DNA of 16,260 nucleotides, taken from positions 1-16,260 of the forward strand of contig JAEWEF010000059.1 of assembly GCA_023389595.1 (NCBI GenBank), read 5' to 3'. The notes below the pieces were generated by a model. That model saw only the letters and a program-made list of their open reading frames with translations. It did not search any database and had not been told where the DNA came from. Positions within the stretch are counted from its first letter, which is position 1, and every line of letters starts with the position of its first letter. Origin of the DNA: Fusobacteriota bacterium. GTDB lineage: Bacteria; Fusobacteriota; Fusobacteriia; Fusobacteriales; Fusobacteriaceae. Made by a program: the position numbers and the translations under genes. Positions 1 to 6,089 of this stretch are shown piece after piece.

Positions 1-15
1 CTAGCAAATATAAAT

Positions 16-50
16 AAAAAATAGGGGTATTTTATAACCCCTATTTTTTT
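16..50 (-). terminator. Intrinsic terminator after rplQ
   Basis: A 9-bp stem (20-28 with 37-45, AATAGGGGT/ACCCCTATT) is extended by A:T pairs to 16-50, with an 8-nt loop. On the minus strand it lies just beyond the rplQ stop and is followed by a T-rich run. Because A and T runs flank both sides it could also stop plus-strand transcription. It marks the end of the infA-to-rplQ operon. Confidence 0.85.
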
Positions 51-55
51 ATTTT

Positions 56-406
56 TTAAACTAATTCTATTATTGCCATTTCTGCTGAATCGCCTCTTCT
101 TACAGAAGTTTTAATTATTCTAGTGTATCCACCATTTCTTTCAGCATACTTAGGAGCTATTTCATTGAATAATTTTGCTACGGCAGCTTCGTCTCTTAAA
201 AATGCAAATGCATTTCTTCTTGATGCCAAAGTATTTTTCTTGCCATAAGTAATCATTCTTTCAGCAAATTTTCTAAGTTCTTTAGCTCTTGTTAAAGTTG
301 TTTCTATTCTTTCATCTTTCACTAAAGAAATAGTCATATTTTTCATCATTGCTTTTCTATGATCAGCTCTTCTTCCTAACTTTCTATATGATTTATTATG
401 GTTCAT
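56..406 (-). CDS. rplQ: 50S ribosomal protein L17
   Basis: Large-subunit ribosomal protein L17, which binds 23S rRNA near the polypeptide exit region. The 116-residue product begins MNHNKSYRKLGR, the family's N-terminus, and contains the conserved stretch LGRRADHRKAM and the C-terminal RRGDSAEMAIIEL. Length fits the short bacterial L17 (about 115-130 residues). It starts with ATG, preceded by AAGGAGG about 11 nt upstream, and lies 24 bp after rpoA, which is its usual neighbour. It is the last gene of the alpha-type operon and is followed at once by a terminator. I see nothing unusual in it. Confidence 0.97.
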   Translation of the reverse strand: MNHNKSYRKLGRRADHRKAMMKNMTISLVKDERIETTLTRAKELRKFAERMITYGKKNTLASRRNAFAFLRDEAAVAKLFNEIAPKYAERNGGYTRIIKTSVRRGDSAEMAIIELV

Positions 407-430
407 TAGTAGAACTTCCTCCTTATTTTA

Positions 431-1408
431 TTATTCAATTGGCTCGTTTTTATCTAGATCATATCCTAAATCTTTCATCTTTTTGATTATTTCGTCAAGA
501 GATTTTTTACCTAAATTTTTAATTTTTAATAATTCAGATCTAGTAATAGTTGCTAGTTGAGAAACATCTTCTATACCAGCTTTTTTCAAGCAGTTAAATG
601 ATCTAACTGTAAAATCAAGCTCTTCGATTTTCATATCTTTCTTTTCTTCTGTAACTACTTCTTCGTTGTCATCATCTTCTTCATCGTCATCGTCAGTTCT
701 TAAATTTTCCATTTTGTTTCCTATTGTTAAAAATGGTTCAAAATGTAATTGTAATAATTCAACTGCGTACGAAATAGCATCTCTTATTTCTATACTACCG
801 TCAGTTTCGATATCTAAAGTTAGTTTATCAAAATCTGTCATTCTTCCAACCATAGTGTCGACTACTGAGTATGCAACTTTTCTGATAGGTGTGTATATAA
901 CATCAACGGCAATATAATCAACTGGCCAATCCTTTTTGTCTATTTCTTCCGATACTACAAATCCCTCTCCTGTATCAACAAGAAATTCCATATCTAGAGT
1001 TTTGTCAGTATTTATAGTACATATAATTTGTTCTGGATTAACTATTTCTATACCGATATCAGGAACAATGTCAGCAGCAGTTACTACCTTTGGTCCTTTT
1101 ACAGAAAGTGTCATTTTTCTTTCGCCAGCAGTTTCAGCTTTAACAACTATTTCTTTTATATTTAAAACTATTTCTGTGACTGCCTCTTTAACTCCTTCTA
1201 TAACTGAAAATTCACTAAGAACTCCATCTATTCTAACACCTTTTATTGCAGCTCCAGGTATAGAAGAAAGTAAAACTCTTCTAAGTGCGTTTCCTAAAGT
1301 ATGACCATATCCTCTATATAGAGGCTCAACTATGTATTGCCCCTTAAATTCTGATTCTTTTTTTTCTGTTATATTTATACCTCTAGCATGTTTTTCTATT
1401 TTTAACAT
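431..1408 (-). CDS. rpoA: DNA-directed RNA polymerase subunit alpha
   Basis: The alpha subunit dimerises to start assembly of RNA polymerase and contacts UP-element DNA and activators. The N-terminal domain (about residues 10-235) has the family motif YGHTLGNALRRVLLSSIPG (34-52) and ends near NKMENLR. The C-terminal domain (about 263-315) has TVRSFNCLKKAGI and NLGKKSLDEI; R269 and N272 correspond to the E. coli DNA-binding residues R265 and N268. The linker between domains holds a run of 12 residues made only of Asp, Glu and one Asn (239-250), which makes the protein (325 residues) a little longer than the B. subtilis form. The ATG start has AGGAG upstream. It lies between rpsD and rplQ, as expected. 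Confidence 0.98.
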   Translation of the reverse strand: MLKIEKHARGINITEKKESEFKGQYIVEPLYRGYGHTLGNALRRVLLSSIPGAAIKGVRIDGVLSEFSVIEGVKEAVTEIVLNIKEIVVKAETAGERKMTLSVKGPKVVTAADIVPDIGIEIVNPEQIICTINTDKTLDMEFLVDTGEGFVVSEEIDKKDWPVDYIAVDVIYTPIRKVAYSVVDTMVGRMTDFDKLTLDIETDGSIEIRDAISYAVELLQLHFEPFLTIGNKMENLRTDDDDEEDDDNEEVVTEEKKDMKIEELDFTVRSFNCLKKAGIEDVSQLATITRSELLKIKNLGKKSLDEIIKKMKDLGYDLDKNEPIE

Positions 1409-1436
1409 TTAATCAACTCCTAGCAAAAAGGATTCA

Positions 1437-2024
1437 TTATCTAGAATAAAATTCAACTATTAAAGCCTCGTTTAAATCAAAATCCAAGTCATCTTTTGTT
1501 GGGTTTTGTAGAACTTTTCCAGAAAATGCAGTTTTATCTAATTCTAGCCACGCTGGAGAAGTTTTTTCTTCTATTGATTTTTTAATTAATTCTATATTTT
1601 TTGAGTTTTCAGCAACAGATATAACATCTCCCACTTTAACTCTGTAAGAAGCTATATTTACTCTTCTTCCATTAACATTTACATGTCCATGAGAAACTAT
1701 TTGTCTTGCTTGTCTTCTAGTTTGAGCAAAACCAAGTCTGTAAACTACGTTTTCTAATCTTCTTTCTAAATACTCGATAAGTAACAACCCTGTAACTCCA
1801 GTTTTTCTTGTTGCTTCATCGTATAATTTTCTAAATTGTTTTTCCATTACATTATATATAAATTTTGCTTTTTGTTTTTCTCTCAATTGAATTGCATATT
1901 CTGTAGGTTTTTTATTTGCGTTTGGTCTAATTCCTCTGTTTGAAGATTTGCTAACTCCTAGCACAACTGGATCTATTCCTAGTGCTCTACATTTCTTCAA
2001 AACAGGCTGTCTATTTCTTGCCAT
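1437..2024 (-). CDS. rpsD: 30S ribosomal protein S4
   Basis: Primary 16S rRNA-binding protein that nucleates assembly of the 30S body. The 195-residue product has an N-terminal region starting MARNRQPVLKKCRALG and an S4 RNA-binding domain (about residues 85-150) with RRLENVVYRLGFAQTRRQARQIV and HGHVNVNGRRVNI. Only one cysteine (C12) is present near the N-terminus, so the zinc-binding four-cysteine form is ruled out. The ATG is preceded by AAGGAGG. In E. coli and many anaerobes rpsD belongs to the alpha operon, as here, whereas B. subtilis has it elsewhere. In E. coli S4 represses its own operon by binding mRNA in front of rpsM; see the leader annotated at 2894-3015. Confidence 0.97.
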   Translation of the reverse strand: MARNRQPVLKKCRALGIDPVVLGVSKSSNRGIRPNANKKPTEYAIQLREKQKAKFIYNVMEKQFRKLYDEATRKTGVTGLLLIEYLERRLENVVYRLGFAQTRRQARQIVSHGHVNVNGRRVNIASYRVKVGDVISVAENSKNIELIKKSIEEKTSPAWLELDKTAFSGKVLQNPTKDDLDFDLNEALIVEFYSR

Positions 2025-2057
2025 TTATTAAATATTCCTCCTTTTATTAGTTAATGA

Positions 2058-2447
2058 TTACACTCTTCTTCTTTTTGGTGGTCTACATCCATTGTGTGGT
2101 ACAGGAGTTACGTCAGTTATTTTTGTAACTTCTAATCCAGCAGCTTGAAGAGATCTTATACAAGCTTCTCTCCCTGAACCAGGTCCTTTAACTTTAACTT
2201 CAACTTTTTTCATGCCATTTTCCATAGCAATTTGTGCAGCTTGCTCTGCAGCGATTTGTGCAGCAAATGGCGTACCTTTCTTAGTTCCTTTGAAGTTAGA
2301 TGTTCCTCCAGATTTCCAACTAACAACTTTACCTTCTACATCAGTTATTGTAACTATTGTATTATTAAAAGTTGAGTGTATATGTGCTACTCCATTTGGA
2401 ATATTTTTACTTTTTTTCTTTGTTTTAGCTACTACTTTTTTAGCCAA
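2058..2447 (-). CDS. rpsK: 30S ribosomal protein S11
   Basis: Platform protein of the 30S subunit that lines the mRNA exit (E-site) side. The 129-residue protein has the family core GVAHIHSTFNNTIVTITD, SWKSGGTSNFKGTKKGTP, VKGPGSGREACIRSL and the C-terminal PHNGCRPPKRRRV. The start codon is TTG (2445-2447), preceded by GGGAGGTAG; it gives MAKKVVAKTKKKSK, a typical S11 N-terminus, and no ATG is available nearby. It lies 41 bp downstream of rpsM and 33 bp upstream of rpsD. The weak start codon may reduce translation, but this is inference. Confidence 0.97.
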   Translation of the reverse strand: MAKKVVAKTKKKSKNIPNGVAHIHSTFNNTIVTITDVEGKVVSWKSGGTSNFKGTKKGTPFAAQIAAEQAAQIAMENGMKKVEVKVKGPGSGREACIRSLQAAGLEVTKITDVTPVPHNGCRPPKRRRV

Positions 2448-2488
2448 CTTAAGCTACCTCCCTTACTGAGTTTATATCAACAAAACGA

Positions 2489-2845
2489 TTATTTTCTAAT
2501 AGGTTTTTTAGGTCCTTTTACTGTTCTTGCATTAGTTTTAGAGCTTTGTCCTCTAACTGGTAAATGCATTCTATGTCTAAGACCTCTATAGCATTTTATA
2601 TCCATAAGTCTTTTAACAGATAATCTTACTTCTTTTCTAAGATCCCCTTCAACTTTTATTCCGCCAACAATTTCTCTGATCTTATTTACTTCATCGTCTG
2701 TCAAATCCTTAACTCTTGTATCAAAATTAACTCCAGCTTCAGTCAAAACTTTTTGAGAAGTTGGTCTTCCTATACCGTAGATATAAGTTAAAGCTATTTC
2801 AACTCTTTTGTTTCTTGGGATATCTACCCCTGCAATTCTAGCCAA
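2489..2845 (-). CDS. rpsM: 30S ribosomal protein S13
   Basis: Small-subunit head protein that contacts P-site tRNA and, through bridge B1, the 50S subunit. The 118-residue product shows the full family pattern: MARIAGVDIPRNKRVEIALTY at the N-terminus, YGIGRPTSQKVL, YRGLRHRMHLPVRGQ, and the basic tail TNARTVKGPKKPIRK. The start is TTG (2843-2845), preceded by AGAGGAGG; this start is fixed by the invariant MARIAG sequence. It is separated from rpmJ by 196 bp, unusually long inside this cluster, and that gap can fold (see 2894-3015). E. coli rpsM also uses a non-ATG start and is the point where S4 controls the operon. Confidence 0.98.
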   Translation of the reverse strand: MARIAGVDIPRNKRVEIALTYIYGIGRPTSQKVLTEAGVNFDTRVKDLTDDEVNKIREIVGGIKVEGDLRKEVRLSVKRLMDIKCYRGLRHRMHLPVRGQSSKTNARTVKGPKKPIRK

Positions 2846-2893
2846 ATTTTTTCCTCCTCTTTTTTAAAGTAATTTTTGGTTGAATATATATTT

Positions 2894-3015
2894 GCCGATA
2901 TACTAATCGACTAATACTTTCTTCGACATGGTCATAACGAAACGGTCCTACGACTCTCCATGCCTTTACAGTACTCCATATCTTAATTTCTTAAAATTTA
3001 GGTACTATAAACCTA
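2894..3015 (-). promoter_or_regulatory. Structured leader before rpsM (candidate S4 site)
   Basis: No coding frame is supported in this gap. Read on the minus strand it can form several helices: 2999-3003 with 3011-3015; 2970-2975 (AGTACT) with 2913-2918; inside that, 2959-2964 (GGCATG) with 2925-2930 (CATGTC) stacked on 2949-2954 (GTCGTA) with 2931-2936 (TATGAC); and a separate hairpin 2906-2911 (GTCGAT) with 2894-2899 (ATCGGC). Four helices each contain a G-U pair that works only in the minus-strand RNA, which suggests the structure is in the transcript. Position just before rpsM, in an operon containing rpsD, matches the E. coli alpha-operon leader bound by S4. The S4 link is inference; I see no sequence match to the E. 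coli element. Confidence 0.5.
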
Positions 3016-3042
3016 GTTAATGTGTTAAATTTTCAAAAAAAA

Positions 3043-3156
3043 TTATCCTTGCACTTGTTTGTGTTTAGGATTTTCACAGATTACTCTTACTTTTCCATGT
3101 CTTTTGATTATCTTACACTTGTCACAAATAGGTTTTATTGAAACTCTTACTTTCAT
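3043..3156 (-). CDS. rpmJ: 50S ribosomal protein L36
   Basis: Smallest protein of the 50S subunit. The 37 codons begin MKVRVSIKPICDKCKIIKRH and end KHKQVQG. The zinc ligands C11, C14, C27 and H32 of the zinc-binding (C+) form are all present. The ATG at 3154-3156 has GGAGG 5 nt upstream, and TAA is at 3043-3045. It lies 20 bp after infA, the normal partner, and is followed by a T-rich stretch and then the folded leader of rpsM. Confidence 0.97.
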   Translation of the reverse strand: MKVRVSIKPICDKCKIIKRHGKVRVICENPKHKQVQG

Positions 3157-3176
3157 TTTTACCTCCTTTCAAAAAA

Positions 3177-3398
3177 TTAACCTTTTTTTCTGTAAACTAT
3201 TCTACCCCTTGACAAGTCATAAGGAGAGATCTGTACAGTAACTCCATCTCCAGGTAAAATTTTGATATAATTCATTCTCATTTTACCAGAAATGTGTCCA
3301 AGTATAGTGTGTCCATTTTCCAATTCAACTTTAAACATTGCATTAGGCAAGGCTTCCACTATTTTACCTTCTAATTCAATAACATCTTTTTTTGACAT
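3177..3398 (-). CDS. infA: Translation initiation factor IF-1
   Basis: IF-1 binds the 30S A site during initiation and helps IF-2 and IF-3. The 73-residue product is a single S1/OB-fold domain with the family signature MSKKDVIELEGKIVEALPNA, GHTILGHISGKMRMNYI and LPGDGVTVQISPYDLSRGRI. I chose the ATG at 3396-3398 because it gives the invariant N-terminus and has GGAGG 5 nt upstream; an in-frame start 12 nt earlier overlaps that Shine-Dalgarno sequence. It is the first gene of its transcription unit, with a consensus promoter about 100 nt upstream and a terminator before that promoter. Confidence 0.97.
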   Translation of the reverse strand: MSKKDVIELEGKIVEALPNAMFKVELENGHTILGHISGKMRMNYIKILPGDGVTVQISPYDLSRGRIVYRKKG

Positions 3399-3434
3399 TA
3401 CTTCCTCCAATCGAATAGGAATTCAGTATATTTT

Positions 3435-3462
3435 AACATAGATTTTTAAAAAAATCTATGTT
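3435..3462 (-). repeat. Perfect inverted repeat in the infA leader
   Basis: Two 13-bp arms, 3435-3447 and 3450-3462 (AACATAGATTTTT and its complement), are separated by 2 bp. They lie between the infA promoter and its start codon. On the minus strand no T run follows, so this is not a normal terminator for infA. On the plus strand the repeat is followed by a long T-rich run (3461-3478), so it could stop antisense transcription. Confidence 0.6.
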
Positions 3463-3506
3463 TTTTTTATTTTTTTTAACAAAATTCTAAATTCAATTTT
3501 TTCTTT

Positions 3507-3536
3507 ATTCTAAAAGTGTTTTTACATAATTGTCAA
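3507..3536 (-). promoter_or_regulatory. Promoter for infA-rpmJ-rpsM operon
   Basis: On the minus strand there is TTGACA (-35, 3531-3536), an 18-bp spacer, and TAGAAT (-10, 3507-3512). This is a near-consensus housekeeping sigma-70-type promoter. Predicted transcription start is near 3500, giving a leader of about 100 nt. It lies just downstream of the map terminator, which fits a separate transcription unit. Confidence 0.75.
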
Positions 3537-3571
3537 AAAATATTTTCTAATTTTTTTTATTTTTTAAATAA

Positions 3572-3607
3572 AAAACAAAAAGAACAACTAAATGTTCTTT
3601 TTGTTTT
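3572..3607 (-). terminator. Intrinsic terminator after map
   Basis: Perfect 14-bp stem (3594-3607 with 3572-3585, arms AAAACAAAAAGAAC and its complement) with an 8-nt loop, followed on the minus strand by T-rich sequence. It starts 1 bp after the map stop codon. The stem is A:T rich with only three G:C pairs. It separates adk-map from infA, which in many bacteria are co-transcribed. Confidence 0.8.
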
Positions 3608-3608
3608 A

Positions 3609-4373
3609 TTAATCTAGTAAACTAAGTATTTCAGCTTTTCCATCTATTATAGCTATGCTATGTTCAAAGTGGGATGATCTTTTCCCATCAAGAGTAACAA
3701 CAGTCCAACCATCGTCCAATATTGCAACCTTGTAAGTTCCAACATTTACCATAGGCTCTATAGCTAGAACCATACCATTTTCTATTTTAAGTCCTCTTCC
3801 AGATCTTCCAAAATTTGGAACCATAGGATCTTCGTGTAAAGCCAATCCAACACCATGACCAGCAAAATCTTTAACGACCGAAAATCCATTAGATTCAACA
3901 TATTTTTGTATGCTGTGTCCTATGTCTCCTATTCTATTCCCGGATACTGCATTACTTATACCTATCTCTCTTGATTTTTCAGTTACATCCAAAAGTTTTT
4001 TTGAAACTTCATCAACTTCTCCTATGGCAAAAGTTTTGGCACAATCTCCATAGAAACCATTTAATTCTGTAACTATATCTATACTGACTATATCCCCATT
4101 TTTTATTATTCTGTTCCCTGGTACTCCGTGTACAACTTCTTCGTTTACTGATATACAAGTGGCACAAGGAAATGCACCTTTATATCCTGGAACTCCTATG
4201 CACGCTGGCCTCGCTCCACAACTTCTTATGTAATCTTCTATAATTTTATCTATTTCAGAAGTAGATATTCCCGGCTTTAAATACGGAGGTATAATATCTT
4301 CATAAATTTTCGCAATAATTTGATTTGCTTTTTTTATGCCTTTTATTTCTTCCAAAGTTTTAATCAATCTCAT
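3609..4373 (-). CDS. map: Type I methionine aminopeptidase
   Basis: Cytosolic metalloenzyme that removes the initiator methionine from new proteins. The 254-residue protein is the length of the bacterial type Ia form and has no N-terminal zinc-finger extension. All five metal ligands are visible: D99 and D110 (SIDIVTELNGFYGDCAKTF), H173 (GHGVGLALHEDP), E206 (LAIEPMV) and E237 (SSHFEHSIAI). H82 in EVVHGVPG is the substrate-contact histidine. The ATG start has a weak Shine-Dalgarno (AAGAAG) that overlaps the end of adk, 11 bp upstream, so coupling to adk translation is likely. adk-map is the usual gene pair. Confidence 0.97.
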   Translation of the reverse strand: MRLIKTLEEIKGIKKANQIIAKIYEDIIPPYLKPGISTSEIDKIIEDYIRSCGARPACIGVPGYKGAFPCATCISVNEEVVHGVPGNRIIKNGDIVSIDIVTELNGFYGDCAKTFAIGEVDEVSKKLLDVTEKSREIGISNAVSGNRIGDIGHSIQKYVESNGFSVVKDFAGHGVGLALHEDPMVPNFGRSGRGLKIENGMVLAIEPMVNVGTYKVAILDDGWTVVTLDGKRSSHFEHSIAIIDGKAEILSLLD

Positions 4374-4384
4374 ATAATCACTTC

Positions 4385-5014
4385 TTATTTATCCAGTAAT
4401 GAAAATATTTCTTTAGTTATATCTTCCAGTTTCATGCTTCCGTCTATTTCTATAACTTTATCCTGTGCTCTATAATAATCTAAAACTGGAGCAGTTTGTT
4501 CTCTATAAGTTTCCAATCTTTTTACAACAACTTCTTCCTTATCGTCATCTCTTTGAATTAAATCTTCTTCTTTTTCATCAACAGGAGGATTATATTTTAT
4601 ATGATAAATCTTCCCCGTAGTTTTAGAAGTTCTTCTTCCAGTTATTCTTTCTATAATTTCTTTATCATCAACATTTAAGGCTATAACTTTTTCTATATCT
4701 TTATTTATTTTAGAAAGCACTTCATCAAGCAATTTAGCTTGAGCTACATTTCTTGGGTAGCCATCTAGTACAAATCCTTTTTCTGCATCCTTTTCAGAAA
4801 GTCTTTCTTGTAAAAGAGCGTTAACTATTTCATCAGGTACTAAAGCTCCTGAATCCATATATTTTTTTGCTTCAAGACCCTTATCAGTTTTATTCGCAAC
4901 TGCAGCTCTAAGAAGATCTCCAGTAGAAATTTGAGGTATCCCATATTTTTCAACTATAAATTTTGCTTGTGTTCCTTTACCAGCACCAGGTGCTCCAAAT
5001 AAAACTATATTCAT
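4385..5014 (-). CDS. adk: Adenylate kinase
   Basis: Converts AMP + ATP to 2 ADP in the cytosol, balancing adenine nucleotides. The 209-residue protein has the P-loop GAPGAGKGT (7-15, K13), the AMP-site sequence STGDLLRAAV (30-39), FVLDGYPR (81-88, R88) and a full-length LID (about 126-158). In the LID, positions that hold zinc-binding cysteines in many Gram-positive kinases are S130 and T133, so this is the zinc-free type. I chose the ATG at 5012-5014, 9 nt after AGGAG; a TTG three codons earlier sits directly on the Shine-Dalgarno. The upstream neighbour, 34 bp away, is a C26 hydrolase rather than the usual secY. Confidence 0.97.
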   Translation of the reverse strand: MNIVLFGAPGAGKGTQAKFIVEKYGIPQISTGDLLRAAVANKTDKGLEAKKYMDSGALVPDEIVNALLQERLSEKDAEKGFVLDGYPRNVAQAKLLDEVLSKINKDIEKVIALNVDDKEIIERITGRRTSKTTGKIYHIKYNPPVDEKEEDLIQRDDDKEEVVVKRLETYREQTAPVLDYYRAQDKVIEIDGSMKLEDITKEIFSLLDK

Positions 5015-5042
5015 AAATATCAACTCCTAAAGTTTTCTTTTG

Positions 5043-5048
5043 ATTATA
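5043..5048 (-). promoter_or_regulatory. Possible -10 element before adk
   Basis: TATAAT lies on the minus strand immediately after the stop of the upstream hydrolase gene, about 30 bp before the adk start. I find no good -35 at the right distance (best hexamers in the preceding coding region match poorly) and no TG extension, so a separate adk promoter is only possible. Confidence 0.3.
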
Positions 5049-5786
5049 CTATATTTTTTTAATTTCATCTATAAAAGCTTTAAATATTTTTTGAGCAAAT
5101 TCGTTTTTTTCAAACATCATTTCAGGATGAAATTGAACTCCTAAAATTATACTATCTTTACCTTTATTTTCTATTGCTTCAATGACACCATCATTCGCAA
5201 ATGCTATAGCTTTAAAATTATCGGCTAAATCCTTTATTGCTTGATGATGAAAGGAATTTACTCTTTCGTTTTTTTCAGAAATTTTATACAAAAAACTTCC
5301 TTCTTCTATTTTTATAAAATGCGTTCCCTCAGAATAATGAGCTTTCTGATTATGTTCTATGTGTGATTCGTTATTATACGACAAATCTTGATAAAGAGTG
5401 CCACCAAAATAAACATTTAGTATTTGCATTCCTCTGCATATACCTAGTATAGGCTTTTTCAATTCCAAAGCTATTTCTATTAATTTCAAATCAAATTCAT
5501 CTCTGGCAGTACAAATTTTTCCTATTTTTTTAGAAGGTTCCTCATTATAAAAATGCGGATTGACATCATACCCTCCAGTTAATATTAAAGCATCAGAAAT
5601 TTCTAACTGATTTTTTATGATTTTCTCGTCAGAAACAACAGGTAATATTATTGGGGTGGCTCCAGACTTAGAAACAGAATTAATGTAATTGTTTGCCACG
5701 TATGCATATTCATAACCTAAAAAATTTTCATCTTCATCTTTGAGTGACATCAAGCTTCCAGATACAGCTACTATTGGTAAATTCAT
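5049..5786 (-). CDS. Peptidase C26 / gamma-glutamyl hydrolase-like class-I glutamine amidotransferase
   Basis: A 245-residue soluble protein of the class-I glutamine amidotransferase fold, most like the PuuD group that hydrolyses gamma-glutamyl bonds such as gamma-glutamyl-GABA. The nucleophile elbow is GICRGMQ (C117), and the other catalytic residues are H220 and E222 in GVQFHPE. ALILTGGYDVNPHFY (66-80), ARDEFDLKLI and NSFHHQAIKDL are typical of the C26 family. No synthetase domain is attached. The substrate cannot be read from the sequence, so I give no gene symbol. It has its own extended -10 promoter and AAGGAG, and is followed after 34 bp by adk, so it may be co-transcribed with adk and map. 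This is an unusual neighbour for them. Confidence 0.88.
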   Translation of the reverse strand: MNLPIVAVSGSLMSLKDEDENFLGYEYAYVANNYINSVSKSGATPIILPVVSDEKIIKNQLEISDALILTGGYDVNPHFYNEEPSKKIGKICTARDEFDLKLIEIALELKKPILGICRGMQILNVYFGGTLYQDLSYNNESHIEHNQKAHYSEGTHFIKIEEGSFLYKISEKNERVNSFHHQAIKDLADNFKAIAFANDGVIEAIENKGKDSIILGVQFHPEMMFEKNEFAQKIFKAFIDEIKKI

Positions 5787-5799
5787 AATATTCTCCTTT

Positions 5800-5823
5800 T
5801 GTGATAATACTAATTATATCACA
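5800..5823. promoter_or_regulatory. Palindrome over the C26 hydrolase promoter (candidate operator)
   Basis: Perfect 7-bp arms TGTGATA (5800-5806) and TATCACA (5817-5823) are separated by 10 bp. The palindrome covers the -10 and the predicted transcription start, a normal place for a dimeric repressor. The arm contains TGTGA as in CRP-type sites, but the half-site spacing (14 bp between TGTGA and TCACA) is too wide for that family. Confidence 0.45.
5813..5821 (-). promoter_or_regulatory. Extended -10 promoter of the C26 hydrolase gene
   Basis: On the minus strand TGATATAAT is a TG-extended perfect -10 (TATAAT at 5813-5818, TG plus one base at 5819-5821). The -35 region is poor. Predicted start is near 5806, about 20 nt before the gene. 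AAGGAGA at 5792-5798 is the Shine-Dalgarno. Confidence 0.65.
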
Positions 5824-5846
5824 TTTTATAAAAAAGAATAAAAAAA

Positions 5847-5862
5847 GGATATATAAATATCC
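5847..5862 (-). terminator. Second terminator after the tRNA unit
   Basis: Short hairpin, 6-bp stem GGATAT/ATATCC with a 4-nt loop, followed on the minus strand by a run of seven T and further T-rich sequence. It stands between the first tRNA terminator and the next promoter and looks like a back-up terminator. Confidence 0.55.
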
Positions 5863-5874
5863 CATAAAAAAGAA

Positions 5875-5900
5875 AATGTATTAAGAAAACTTAATACATT
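5875..5900 (-). terminator. Terminator after tRNA-Gln
   Basis: Perfect 11-bp stem (5890-5900 with 5875-5885, AATGTATTAAG and its complement) with a 4-nt loop, followed on the minus strand by TTTTCTTTTTTA. It lies 11 nt beyond the tRNA-Gln CCA end. Confidence 0.75.
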
Positions 5901-5910
5901 GTTTTAAAAA

Positions 5911-5985
5911 TGGCTGGGATGGCTGGATTCGAACCAACGCATAACGGAGTCAAAGTCCGTTGCCTTACCGCTTGGCGACATCCCA
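5911..5985 (-). tRNA. tRNA-Gln (anticodon UUG)
   Basis: A 75-nt cloverleaf. The acceptor stem pairs TGGGATG with CATCCCA, followed by discriminator G and an encoded CCA. The anticodon stem ACGGA/TCCGT encloses CTTTGAC, so the anticodon is TTG. The T arm contains GGTTCGAATCC. It follows tRNA-Pro by 3 bp and is probably processed from the same transcript. Confidence 0.96.
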
Positions 5986-5988
5986 AAA

Positions 5989-6065
5989 TGGTCGGAATAG
6001 CAAGATTCGAACTTGCGGCCCCCTGCTCCCAAGGCAGGTGCGCTACCGGACTGCGCTATATTCCG
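5989..6065 (-). tRNA. tRNA-Pro (anticodon UGG)
   Basis: A 77-nt cloverleaf. The acceptor stem pairs CGGAATA with TATTCCG, followed by discriminator A and an encoded CCA. The anticodon stem CCTGC/GCAGG encloses CTTGGGA, so the anticodon is TGG. The T loop contains GTTCGAATC. It is the first gene of the two-tRNA unit. Confidence 0.96.
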
Positions 6066-6089
6066 AATCTACTGAAGTCGACATGTGAT

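Noticed and set aside
666..917. Plus-strand open frame beginning with a serine run
   Set aside because: It is the reverse reading of the GAT/GAA codons of the RpoA acidic linker, with no Shine-Dalgarno or family signature.
2885..2965. Weak resemblance to rRNA ends (GAGAGT-GTAGGAC as in 5S, ACTAATCGACTAATAC as near a 23S end)
   Set aside because: The matches are short, on opposite strands, and lack any surrounding rRNA sequence; coincidence is more likely than an rRNA remnant.
3396..3410. Earlier infA start giving MEEVMSKKD
   Set aside because: It would overlap the Shine-Dalgarno; MSKKDVIELEG is the conserved IF-1 N-terminus.
5800..5823. CRP/FNR-type binding site
   Set aside because: TGTGA and TCACA are present but separated by 14 bp instead of 6, so it does not fit a CRP/FNR dimer.
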